DNA from: Nonomuraea helvata
Lineage (GTDB): Bacteria; Actinomycetota; Actinomycetes; Streptosporangiales; Streptosporangiaceae
DNA: 64,000 nt
Direction of reading: 5' to 3'
Assembly (NCBI RefSeq): GCF_039535785.1
Contig: NZ_BAAAXV010000001.1
Coordinates: 2,976,001 to 3,040,000, forward strand
Part shown: in pieces, positions 8,147-15,869 of the stretch
How the letters are laid out: every line of letters starts with the position of its first letter
Numbering within the stretch: the first letter of the stretch is position 1
The notes under the pieces: generated by a model
What the model was told of the DNA's origin: nothing
The model's database searches: none
What the model saw: only the letters and a program-made list of their open reading frames with translations
Made by a program: the position numbers and the translations under genes

Positions 8147-9262
8147 TCAGCGGGTCGTCGCGCGCTCGTACAGCTCCAGGTAGCGCTCGGCCATCACGGA
8201 CGGCGAGAAGCGGCGGCGGGCCTCCCTGCGGCACTCCTCCGGATCCAGCTCGTCCACCCGCAGCACCCACTCCGCCAGCTCCTCCTCGGAGTCGGCCAGG
8301 AACCCGGTGCGGCCGTGGTCGATGATCTCGGGCAGGCAGCCGCGGCGCAGGCCCACCGGAGGCACTCCGAGCGCGAGCGCCTCGACGACCGCCGTGCCGC
8401 CGGGCTCGTCCCACTGGATCGGGAAGAGCGCGGCCCTGGCCGAGGCGTAGAGCTGGTCCCTGTCCGCGCCGCCCACCGCGCCGACCCACCTGACCAGCTC
8501 CCCGTCCAGATAGCGGGACACCTGGTCGAGGTGGTAGCGGACGTCCGGGTGGCTGTGCAGCGGGTGGTACGGGTTCTGGACGACGACGTCCAGCTCGGCG
8601 GCGCTGTTCCGGCCGCTGACCGGCCCCGCGAGGACCAGCGGGAGGCCGAGCTTCTGGCAGACCCTGGCCGCCACGTGCTGGCCCTTGAGCGCGCAGATCC
8701 GGCCCATGACCACCAGATGCTCGCCGCGCTCGACCCGCAGGTCGCGGTCGGCGAGCGGGCTCGCCAGGTGGACGGCTCCGAACGAGGCCGCGCGCAGGGC
8801 GTCGGGGGCGCGGGCGAGCTGCGACTCCGAGACGCCGTTCACCGCGATCCCCGTCGGGAACGCGCCGTAGAAGGCCGGATGCTTGTGCAGGTCCCAGTGC
8901 AGGGTGTGCAGGACGGGCGGCCCGCCGAGCGCCGACAGCACCGCGGGCCCGACGACCTCCACGTGGTCGTGCACGAGATCGATGTCGTCGCGGGCGCGCA
9001 GCTCGGCCACCACCCTGGCCTGGTGCGCGTGCGCGATCCCCATGACCTGGTTGTACGGCTTCTGCAGCTCCGTGAACCGGCCGTCGTCGAAGACGCTGAT
9101 CAGCTCGTCCACCTCGAGCGTGCTGGAGCCGACGGAGGCCAGGACCACCTGCACGCCGCGTTCGCGCAGCGCGGGCACCAGCGTGGCCACCACGTTCTCG
9201 ATCCCCCCATAGCCGGGGGGCGGGACCGCGAGCCACGGCCCCGCGTTGACCAGGACTTTCAT
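8147..9262 (-). CDS. GT4-family glycosyltransferase
   Basis: A 371-residue cytoplasmic transferase of GT-B fold. The N-terminal Rossmann domain has PPPGYGGIENVVATLVPAL (acceptor-side loop) and DLVHDHVE; the C-terminal nucleotide-sugar domain has MGRICALKGQHVAARV, LAGPVSG, WDEPGGTAVVEALALGVPPV (the E-x7-E-like motif) and GFLADSEEELAEWV. The donor is probably UDP- or GDP-activated sugar. Its start overlaps the gpgS stop by 4 bases (ATGA), so the two are co-translated; a role in extending or using a glucosylglycerate product is inferred from context only. Confidence 0.87.
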   Translation of the reverse strand: MKVLVNAGPWLAVPPPGYGGIENVVATLVPALRERGVQVVLASVGSSTLEVDELISVFDDGRFTELQKPYNQVMGIAHAHQARVVAELRARDDIDLVHDHVEVVGPAVLSALGGPPVLHTLHWDLHKHPAFYGAFPTGIAVNGVSESQLARAPDALRAASFGAVHLASPLADRDLRVERGEHLVVMGRICALKGQHVAARVCQKLGLPLVLAGPVSGRNSAAELDVVVQNPYHPLHSHPDVRYHLDQVSRYLDGELVRWVGAVGGADRDQLYASARAALFPIQWDEPGGTAVVEALALGVPPVGLRRGCLPEIIDHGRTGFLADSEEELAEWVLRVDELDPEECRREARRRFSPSVMAERYLELYERATTR

Positions 9263-10230
9263 GCCACATCCTCCTCAAGTACGAGGGAGGCGAGCGGAGG
9301 TCGCTCCGCCACGGCCACGTCCACCAGGTCGACCCCTTCCAGCCCGAACTGCAGCATCGTGTGCCCGGGAGGGTCGGCCGGCAGCACCCGGCCCTGCCGT
9401 TCCAGGCGGGACCAGGCGGTGAGCATGATCTGCCCGGCCATCCGGCCGAGCGCGGCCACCGATTGGTGTGTGTGCGTACGCGTGCCCAGGTCCACCTGGG
9501 CCATCGCGTCAAGTCCGACAAGCTGGAGGAAGTCGACGAGGAGCCCGAACTCCACGCCGTACTCGGTGACGAACGGCACCTGTTCCAGCACTTCGCGCCG
9601 GGCGGCGTACTCGCCGCCGAGCGGCTGCGCGAATCCGGCGAGCTCCGGCCAGAACATGGTGAGCAGCGGCCGGGCCACCAGCTCGGTCACGCGCCCGCCC
9701 GCACCGCGGCGCATGACCCCGTCCTCGCCCGTGAACGGCCGCTCGTACATCCCCTTGACGAAGTGGATGTCGGGGTCCGTCAGCAGCGGCCCCACCAGGC
9801 CGGACACGAAGTGCGCGGAGAAGTCGCGCAGGTCCGCGTCCACGAACACGACGATGTCGCCGCTGGAGGCGGCCAGCCCCTTCCACAGCGCCTCGCCCTT
9901 GCCCGTCAGGGGTGGCAGGTGCGAGAGCACCTGGTTCTGTGCCACCACGCGGGCGCCTGCCTCGCGCGCCCGCTCGGCGGTGGCATCGGTGGAGTTGGAG
10001 TCGACGACCAGGATCTCGTCGACAAGCGGCAGGCGCTCGACGAGCTCACGGCGAATCTCGCGGACGATGTCGCCCACGGTGAGCTCTTCGTCACGTGCGG
10101 GTAGTACGACGCTAATCGTCGTGGATCCCTTGGCCAGGATTAACGCATCCGCCGGCCACTCGGCTGCTGTGCTCGAGTGCGGACCGTACCACTCCTGGAC
10201 CCTGGCCAAGGCTCGAAGATCTGTCTCCAT
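9259..10230 (-). CDS. gpgS: Glucosyl-3-phosphoglycerate synthase
   Basis: A 323-residue GT81/GT2-like enzyme that transfers glucose from a nucleotide sugar to D-3-phosphoglycerate, the first step to glucosylglycerate and, in mycobacteria, methylglucose lipopolysaccharides. Characteristic segments are VVLPARDEE near the N-terminus, VDSNSTDATAERA, LTGKGEALWKGL, VDADLRDF (the DxD metal site), VKGMYERPF and EYGVEFGLLVDFL. The ATG at 10230 has a GGGG purine stretch upstream. It overlaps the downstream GT4 gene and diverges from the Gfo/Idh/MocA gene. A GH63-type hydrolase that might degrade such products lies 2.1 kb away. Confidence 0.88.
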   Translation of the reverse strand: METDLRALARVQEWYGPHSSTAAEWPADALILAKGSTTISVVLPARDEELTVGDIVREIRRELVERLPLVDEILVVDSNSTDATAERAREAGARVVAQNQVLSHLPPLTGKGEALWKGLAASSGDIVVFVDADLRDFSAHFVSGLVGPLLTDPDIHFVKGMYERPFTGEDGVMRRGAGGRVTELVARPLLTMFWPELAGFAQPLGGEYAARREVLEQVPFVTEYGVEFGLLVDFLQLVGLDAMAQVDLGTRTHTHQSVAALGRMAGQIMLTAWSRLERQGRVLPADPPGHTMLQFGLEGVDLVDVAVAERPPLASLVLEEDVA

Positions 10231-10329
10231 GCAGTCAGCCCCGATCTCATGAGGTCACGACTTCTGCCCGATCTATACGCCTTCGAACATCTTCGTTTGG
10301 CCGCGAGTAGACGTGGCATATGCCGGAAT

Positions 10330-11391
10330 GTGTCCCCACTAACCCGCGTCGGCATCATTGGTGCCGGAAATGTCGCCGCTCGCCACGCAGAAGTACTGTC
10401 CGGCTTCCCCGATGTCACGATCGCTGGGATCGCCGACACAGATCCCCACAGGGCCGAGGCTCTCGCCTCAAGACATGGTGCCCTCGCCTATGGCGGCCAT
10501 GCCGACCTGCTCAGTGCCGGCGGTCTTGACGCCGTCTACGTCTGTGTGCCTCCTTTTGCGCACGGTAACCCGGAACACGATGTTCTGTCGTGCAATCTCC
10601 CGATTTTTGTGGAAAAACCGCTTTCTCTCGACCTCAAAACCGCAGAAATCATCGCGTCCGAAATCGAGCGGAGATCTTTGCCCTCCGCGGTCGGCCATCA
10701 CTGGCGCTATCTCGACATCGTCCAGCAGGCCCGCGATCTCCTCGCCGAGCGTCCGGTACGGCTCGCCCTGGGCCACTGGCTGGACAAGGTGCCCCCGGTC
10801 GCCTGGTGGCTGAACCCGAGCATGTCCGGCGGCCAGATCGTGGAGCAGGCGGTCCACGTACTGGATCTGGCCCGGGTCCTGGTGGGCGAGGTGACGATGG
10901 TGCACGCCGTACCCGCCGACAACAAGATCGACGGCGAGGTGGACCGGGCGACGGCGGCGGTGCTGCGCTTCACCGACGGGGCGGCCGGGCTGCTGGCCAC
11001 CTCCTGCCTGCTCACCCAGAAGCACCGGGTGGGGCTGGAGGTGTGCGCCGAGGGTCTGGCCCTGGAGCTCAGCGAGACCCGGCTGCTCGTGGACGGCCAG
11101 CGGGTCATCGAGGACGACGGTCTGGCGAAGACGCGGGTGGACCGTGAGTTCATCAACGCCGTGCAGGGTAGGGACGCCGACGTACGCGTGCCGTACGGTG
11201 AGGCCCTGCGGACCCACCGCCTGGCCCTGGCGCTCGCCCGGTCCGCGGCTGAAGGGAGGCCGGTGGTGCTCAGTGAGAGCGAGGGAGCGCCGTCGCCTGG
11301 ACTGAGGAGCGACGGGAGCGAAGCGACCAGAGCGACGAGGGAAGGCGACGGCTCCGCGGCGACCGAGCCGCCTCACGGAGTGAGGCCATGA
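10330..11391 (+). CDS. Gfo/Idh/MocA-family NAD(P)-dependent oxidoreductase
   Basis: A 353-residue sugar dehydrogenase or reductase. The Rossmann motif VGIIGAGNVAARHAE is at the N-terminus, with VCVPPFAH, FVEKPLSL (conserved Lys) and GHHWRYLD following. I start at the GTG at 10330, just ahead of the Rossmann strand; there is no clear ribosome site, so it may be leaderless, and upstream ATG codons exist. The last 37 codons lie in a dispersed DNA repeat and encode a Ser/Arg/Gly/Glu-rich tail unlike the family. The stop overlaps the next gene's ATG by 4 bases. The neighbourhood suggests catabolism of an unusual glycoside or polyol. Confidence 0.87.
   Translation: MSPLTRVGIIGAGNVAARHAEVLSGFPDVTIAGIADTDPHRAEALASRHGALAYGGHADLLSAGGLDAVYVCVPPFAHGNPEHDVLSCNLPIFVEKPLSLDLKTAEIIASEIERRSLPSAVGHHWRYLDIVQQARDLLAERPVRLALGHWLDKVPPVAWWLNPSMSGGQIVEQAVHVLDLARVLVGEVTMVHAVPADNKIDGEVDRATAAVLRFTDGAAGLLATSCLLTQKHRVGLEVCAEGLALELSETRLLVDGQRVIEDDGLAKTRVDREFINAVQGRDADVRVPYGEALRTHRLALALARSAAEGRPVVLSESEGAPSPGLRSDGSEATRATREGDGSAATEPPHGVRP
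11279..11390 (+). repeat. Dispersed GC-rich repeat, copy A
   Basis: This 112-bp stretch matches, at roughly 90% over 69 bp plus a second matching end block, the reverse complement of 30407-30573. It contains the palindrome CCTCAC-GGA-GTGAGG (11370-11384 area). It encodes the C-terminal tail of the oxidoreductase and finishes with the purine-rich GAGTGAGG and the ATG of the following dehydrogenase, so it provides both a protein tail and a translation-initiation region. Confidence 0.8.
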
Positions 11392-12491
11392 ACGCAGTGC
11401 TCAGTATTGAGGCGCCCGGCGAGGTCAGCCTGGTGGAGGAGAAGCTGCCCGAGATCTCCGAGGGCGGGTTCATGGTGGCGACCACACACAGTGGCGTCTC
11501 AGCCGGCACCGAGCTCACCTACGTCAAGGGCACCAACCCCTACCTCGCCTCGAGCTGGGACCCGGCGCTCGGGCTGTTCAGGGACGGCGCGCCGTCGATC
11601 AGCTATCCCGTGCGCGGCATCGGCTACATGCAGGTCGGCCTGGTGGTGGAGACGCGCACGCGGGCCGTGAGCGAGGGCGCGCTGGTCGCGATGTGCTACG
11701 GGCACCGCACGGCGTACGTGGCGGACCCGATGGCCGACAGGTTCGTGGCGCTGCCGGACGACCTCGACCCGCTGCTCGGCGTCTACGTCGCCCACATGGG
11801 CCCGATCTGCGCCAACGGCCTGCTGCACGCCGCACACGACCTGCACGGCCCGGCCGTGCAGCAGCTCGGCGACGGCGTGCGCGGGCGGCGGGTCGCGGTC
11901 GTGGGCGCCGGCGTGGTCGGGCTGCTGACGGCCTGCTTCGCCATGGCGTGTGACGCGGCCGAGGTCGTGGTCGTGGACGAGACCCCGGACAGGCTCGCGA
12001 TCGCCGAAGCGCTCGGCGCGAACGTCCTGGCCGCCGACAATGATCCGGCGGTGGACCTGAAGCGCCGCTGGCGGCACGGCCGCGACGACCGGGGCGCCGA
12101 CGTGGTGTTCCAGTGCCGCGGCCAGCCCAGGGCGCTGGCGCTCGGGCTGAGGCTGCTCCGCCCCCAGGGCACGCTGGTGGACCTCGCCTTCTACACGCGG
12201 GGCGCGGACGAGGTGCGCCTGGGCGAGGAGTTCCACCACAACGGGCTGACGGTGCGCTGCGCCCAGATCGGCCGGGTGCCGCGCGGCCTGTCGCACGCCT
12301 GGGACAGGGAGCGGCTCTCGCACGAGACGATCAACCTGCTCAGGAGGTACGGCCCCCGGCTACGCGAGCACGTGATCACTGACCTCGTCGGATTCCCCGA
12401 GGCCCCCCAGCTCCTTGCCGATCTCGCGGCCGGACGCCGGCAGACCGTTCAGGCCGTGCTCTGCGACCACGTCGAGGATGAGGGCGGCTGA
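11388..12491 (+). CDS. Zinc-type dehydrogenase-like protein (medium-chain, paralogue 1)
   Basis: A 367-residue medium-chain dehydrogenase/reductase. The N-terminal part has SGVSAGTELTYVKGTNPYL, where the usual catalytic zinc Cys (GxCGTD type) is absent. The cofactor domain carries VVGAGVVGLLTACFA and DETPDRLAIAEALGAN. It is a clear paralogue of the minus-strand gene at 14464-15492 (shared GVSAGTEL, RGTNPYL/KGTNPYL, LGEEFHHN). The start overlaps the preceding oxidoreductase by ATGA. The 3' end overlaps the convergent glycosidase gene by 132 bp; both C-termini retain family-like sequence into the overlap. The substrate is unknown, probably a sugar or cyclitol. Confidence 0.83.
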   Translation: MNAVLSIEAPGEVSLVEEKLPEISEGGFMVATTHSGVSAGTELTYVKGTNPYLASSWDPALGLFRDGAPSISYPVRGIGYMQVGLVVETRTRAVSEGALVAMCYGHRTAYVADPMADRFVALPDDLDPLLGVYVAHMGPICANGLLHAAHDLHGPAVQQLGDGVRGRRVAVVGAGVVGLLTACFAMACDAAEVVVVDETPDRLAIAEALGANVLAADNDPAVDLKRRWRHGRDDRGADVVFQCRGQPRALALGLRLLRPQGTLVDLAFYTRGADEVRLGEEFHHNGLTVRCAQIGRVPRGLSHAWDRERLSHETINLLRRYGPRLREHVITDLVGFPEAPQLLADLAAGRRQTVQAVLCDHVEDEGG

Positions 12492-13679
12492 CCAGCTGAA
12501 GTCGCGGCAGCCGTGGCCGCGCAGCGTGAACGGGTCGAAGTACTCCCGGAAACCGGCCTGCGAGACGGCGTTGACCATCCCGTCGGCGACCAGGCCGGCC
12601 AGGTCGGGGCGGCGCTCGGTGAGCCCCTGCCAGACGAGCCAGGTGAGGTTGATCCAGCTCGGCCCGCGCCAGTAGCGGGCCGGGTCGAAGTCGGGCCCCG
12701 ACGGCGAGTAGCTGGGCAGCGCGCCGTCCTTGAGCGCGAACCGGTCGAGCGCGGTCGCGATCAGCGCGTCGGCGACCTCGCCCGGCAAGCCGGGGAGCAT
12801 GAGCGGGGTCAGCCCGGCGGTGCTCTCGGAGCGGAGCAGCCGGCCGGTGCGCACGTCGCGGGCCTGGAAGAGGCCGCCGTCGAAGAGGTGCTCGACCATG
12901 GCGGCGGTCATCGCGGCCGCCTCGCGCTCGTGCGGCTCGGGGTCGAGGCCGAGCACGTCCGCGATCTTGGCCAGCGTCGCCTCCGCCACCCCGTACGCGG
13001 TGTTGAACAGCGGGCACTCGACCTGGAACTCCCCAGCCCTGCGGTAGCCGGTGTCGCGGTAGGCGCGGGCGAGCGAGACGTACCGCTCGTAGTCGCGGTC
13101 GGTGGGCCGCTCGTCGGCGCTGACCGTGGCGAGGTCCCTGCGCACGAAGCCCGCGGTGGCGGGCCGGACCGCCTGCAGCGGCAGGTCCCAGGCCGGGCTG
13201 TTGTCCATGCCCGACTCCCAGGGGTGCACGATCGAGATCAGCCCCTCGGGCGAGCGCCTGGCCGCGCGCAGGAACTCCTGCTGCGCCACGAGCCGCGGGT
13301 AGATCCGGCGCAGGAACGCGGTGTCCGGCTCGGCCAGGTGCGTCTTCCACGCGGCCAGCGCGTGGACCGGCGGCTGGATGATGCCGGAGGTCGCGGTCCC
13401 GGAGGGAGCACGTGACTCCCAGAACTCCGGCCCCGGGAAGTAGGCGCCCTCCGGCACCTCGGGGTTGAACACGATGTGCGGCACTCTGCCGTCGCGCCAC
13501 TGCGCGCCGAACAGGGAGAGCAGCTCCACCCTGGCCCGCCGCGGCGACCACCGGGCGTTTCCGATCGCGACGAAGGCGGAGTCCCAGCTCCACTGGTGCG
13601 GGTACAGCCGGCGCGAGGGGACCGTGTAGCTGCCGTCCCAGTTCGCCACCAGGACACGCACAGCGTCGCGCAGGATCAT
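12360..13679 (-). CDS. GH63/MGH1-like glycoside hydrolase
   Basis: A 439-residue cytoplasmic glycosidase with an (alpha/alpha)6-type pattern. HQWSWDSAFVAIG near residue 26 is the signature of the mannosyl/glucosylglycerate-hydrolase-like branch of GH63; HPWESGMDNSPAWD contains the likely acid Asp, and YWRGPSWINLTWLVW and CRDFSWSAALILD complete the active-site region. The ATG at 13679 follows AAGGAAAT; it overlaps the upstream epimerase stop by 4 bases. Family members hydrolyse alpha-glycosides such as glucosylglycerate. The tail after the last conserved helix reads into the convergent dehydrogenase gene. Confidence 0.8.
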   Translation of the reverse strand: MILRDAVRVLVANWDGSYTVPSRRLYPHQWSWDSAFVAIGNARWSPRRARVELLSLFGAQWRDGRVPHIVFNPEVPEGAYFPGPEFWESRAPSGTATSGIIQPPVHALAAWKTHLAEPDTAFLRRIYPRLVAQQEFLRAARRSPEGLISIVHPWESGMDNSPAWDLPLQAVRPATAGFVRRDLATVSADERPTDRDYERYVSLARAYRDTGYRRAGEFQVECPLFNTAYGVAEATLAKIADVLGLDPEPHEREAAAMTAAMVEHLFDGGLFQARDVRTGRLLRSESTAGLTPLMLPGLPGEVADALIATALDRFALKDGALPSYSPSGPDFDPARYWRGPSWINLTWLVWQGLTERRPDLAGLVADGMVNAVSQAGFREYFDPFTLRGHGCRDFSWSAALILDVVAEHGLNGLPASGREIGKELGGLGESDEVSDHVLA

Positions 13680-14461
13680 AGGTATTTCCTTACGAAGGCT
13701 GCGGTCTGGGGAAGGACGATCTCGGGCTCGCCCCGCAGGCGGCATTCCAGGGCGAGGTAGCCGTCGTAGCCGACGGCGTCCAGCGTGGCCAGCTGCGCGC
13801 CCCAGTCGAGGTGACCGGTGCCCGGCTGGTTCCTGTTGGACTCGCTGATCTGCATGTGCGCGAGGTAGGGGGCGGCCTCGGCCAGCGAGCGGCAGGGGTC
13901 GTCCTCCTCGATGTTCATGTGGTACGTGTCGCCGACGACCCTGATCGAGTCCATGGAGCAGTACGAGACGGCCTCGGCCAGCGAGTTGACCATGTGGTTC
14001 TCGTACCGGTTGAGCGGCTCGAGCATGATCAGCACGCCGTTGCGCTGCGCGTGCTCGCCGAGGACGCCCAGCGCCTCGGTCAGCACCTCGCGGTCCTCCT
14101 CGGGGCTGCGCGGCGGCTCGAACGGGGGGAGCCGGCGCGAGAACTGGCCCCAGGAGGCGGGCGTCATGACGCCGATGCCGCCCAGCTCGCCGATCACCGT
14201 GAGCTGCGACCTGAGCTGCTGGATGGCGTCCTTGCGCTTGGCCGCGTCGAAGTCGCCGATGAAGTGCGGCATGTCCACGCAGACCGTCGGCATGACCACG
14301 CCGTCGGCCTTGGCCCGCTTGAGCTCGGTCAGGCGGCCGGCGAAGTGGAAATCGCCCTTGCCGCGCAGCTCGATGGCGTCGAAGCCGGCATCGACCGCGA
14401 ACGCGAACTTCTCCTGCAGCGTGCGGCCGGGCAGAAGCTGCTCCTGTACGGCGAGCTTCAC
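13676..14461 (-). CDS. Sugar phosphate isomerase/epimerase (xylose-isomerase-like TIM barrel)
   Basis: A 261-residue AP-endonuclease-2-type TIM barrel. It shows AVDAGFDAIELRGKG (strand 1), MLEPLNRYENHMV with the metal-ligand Glu, GDTYHMNIEEDDP with Asp/His ligands, MQISESNRNQPGTGHLDW, and LALECRLRGEPE with the final Glu. The family isomerises or epimerises sugars and includes 3-keto-glycoside-processing enzymes. The start is the GTG at 14461 with GAGGAG upstream inside the preceding dehydrogenase gene. It forms an operon with dehydrogenase paralogue 2 and the GH63-like hydrolase. Confidence 0.87.
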   Translation of the reverse strand: MKLAVQEQLLPGRTLQEKFAFAVDAGFDAIELRGKGDFHFAGRLTELKRAKADGVVMPTVCVDMPHFIGDFDAAKRKDAIQQLRSQLTVIGELGGIGVMTPASWGQFSRRLPPFEPPRSPEEDREVLTEALGVLGEHAQRNGVLIMLEPLNRYENHMVNSLAEAVSYCSMDSIRVVGDTYHMNIEEDDPCRSLAEAAPYLAHMQISESNRNQPGTGHLDWGAQLATLDAVGYDGYLALECRLRGEPEIVLPQTAAFVRKYL

Positions 14462-14463
14462 TG

Positions 14464-15492
14464 TCACTCCTCGAAGGTGAAGACGAGCTGGAGCACCTCG
14501 GACTGGTGCTTGTCGATCAGGTCGAAGGCCTCGGCGGCCCTCTCGACGGGGACGACGTGGCTGATCAGCTCGCCGGCCTCGACCTGGCCCTCGTGCACGA
14601 GAGCCATGAACGTACGCTGCAGGCGCTCGACGTCCCACCGGTGCGCCAGCCACGAGGCCACGCCGCCGATCTGGGAGGAGACGAGCTGCACCTGGTTGTG
14701 GTGGAACTCCTCGCCCAGCCGCAGCCCGATGCCGTCGCCCTGGTAGAACCCGGCGGCGACGACCCGGCCGCCCTTGCGCACGGTCCTGATGGCCTCGTGC
14801 AGGCCCTGGTGGGTGCCGCTCAGCTCGATGACCGTGTCCGCGCCCTCGATGCGCTTGCGCGTGTACTCGGCCACGGAGCCCGCGCGCACGTCGATCACCT
14901 CGGCCGCGCCGAACTTCCTGGCCAGCTCCAGCCGGTCGGGGATCGCGTCGGCCGCGAGCACCCTGGCGCCGCTCAGCACGGCCAGCCGGGTGGCGAGCAG
15001 TCCGATGACGCCCTGGCCGAAGATCGCGATCTGGTCGCCGAGGTGCACGTCGGCGGCGTGCACGGCGTTGAGCGCGATGGCGCCGACGCGGGCGAACACC
15101 CCGGTCAGCGGGTCGGCGCCGGGCGGCATGACGTGGCCGACGAGCTTCTCCGCCGGGACGACGGCCTCGGCGCGGTGGCCCCAGATGCCCCACACGATGC
15201 TGCCGACGGGGGGATCCGCGACGTCGGGCGCGGCCTCCACCACCTCGCCGACCTCCTGGTAGCCCCAGCCGGTCAGCGGGTAGGCGTGCGTCTGGCCGTC
15301 GACGAAGAGCCGGCGCTCGGTGTCCCAGTGGCGGTTGAGATATGGATTTGTACCGCGATAGGCGGTGAGCTCAGTGCCCGCGGACACGCCGGAGTAGATC
15401 GTACGGACTCGTACGGAACCCGGCACCAGGTCGGCGGGCGACTCCAGGCTGACGCGGACACGGCCTGGCTCTTCAAAGGTGATGACGCGCAT
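14464..15492 (-). CDS. Zinc-type dehydrogenase-like protein (medium-chain, paralogue 2)
   Basis: A 342-residue medium-chain dehydrogenase with SGVSAGTELTAYRGTNPYL near the N-terminus, IFGQGVIGLLATRLAVLSGA as NAD(P) motif, DAIPDRLELARKFGA, and EEFHHNQVQLVSSQIGG. It lacks the usual catalytic zinc cysteine, like its paralogue at 11388. The first gene of a three-gene minus operon with the epimerase and the glycosidase. I use the ATG at 15492 (MRVITFEEPG) with GTGGGG upstream; a GTG at 15501 is possible. It diverges from the ABC transporter operon across a 377-bp AT-richer control region. Confidence 0.83.
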   Translation of the reverse strand: MRVITFEEPGRVRVSLESPADLVPGSVRVRTIYSGVSAGTELTAYRGTNPYLNRHWDTERRLFVDGQTHAYPLTGWGYQEVGEVVEAAPDVADPPVGSIVWGIWGHRAEAVVPAEKLVGHVMPPGADPLTGVFARVGAIALNAVHAADVHLGDQIAIFGQGVIGLLATRLAVLSGARVLAADAIPDRLELARKFGAAEVIDVRAGSVAEYTRKRIEGADTVIELSGTHQGLHEAIRTVRKGGRVVAAGFYQGDGIGLRLGEEFHHNQVQLVSSQIGGVASWLAHRWDVERLQRTFMALVHEGQVEAGELISHVVPVERAAEAFDLIDKHQSEVLQLVFTFEE

Positions 15493-15501
15493 GCCCCACA
15501 C

Positions 15502-15869
15502 TTACGCTTAATGATCAAACAAAAGACAAAGATTTAGTGCTTGTTTGCATACGATAGTTGCGCTGGTAACACTCTTAAGTCTACGACTTCTGCCAGTTAA
15601 CGCCGATGAAATTGGGGTTTTCGCCAGCGTGTCTTCCGGAACGCGACCTTATCGGCAAAGGGGACTTAGCCCCACACCTGGGATTTCTAGGGCATGAGGC
15701 TACCTTCGGATGACCGAAATCACACGAACGTAGATCTTTTGCGGTAGAAGATCCGGTTCTGTACTCCTAGGCACGGAGTGAGTACAGACCGGTCTCGTAT
15801 CGACTACCGCACGTTGCCGGGATCACGGCGAGGGTAAGGGCGGCATATCCCCTACCGGAGGTGCGTGCC
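15502..15869. promoter_or_regulatory. Divergent control region of the sugar-catabolic locus
   Basis: About 370 bp without a gene, lower in GC than its surroundings. It contains CAAACAA (15516-15522) and TTGTTTG (15541-15547), perfect inverted arms with an 18-base spacer, resembling operators of XylR-like ROK repressors. A second hairpin pairs CTGTACTC (15759-15766) with GAGTACAG (15780-15787). CCGGAGG (15856-15862) is the ribosome site for the binding-protein gene. It should hold promoters for both the dehydrogenase operon and the transporter operon; the ROK gene at the end of the transporter operon is the natural candidate regulator. No riboswitch class was recognised. Confidence 0.5.

Noticed and set aside
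10283..10296. SOS-like TCGAACATCTTCG in the gpgS/oxidoreductase gap
   Set aside because: The second half-site is imperfect and neither gene belongs to DNA repair.
15600..15780. Possible riboswitch in the long leader before the sugar-binding protein gene
   Set aside because: Several short hairpins exist, but the conserved core of no known riboswitch class could be recognised.
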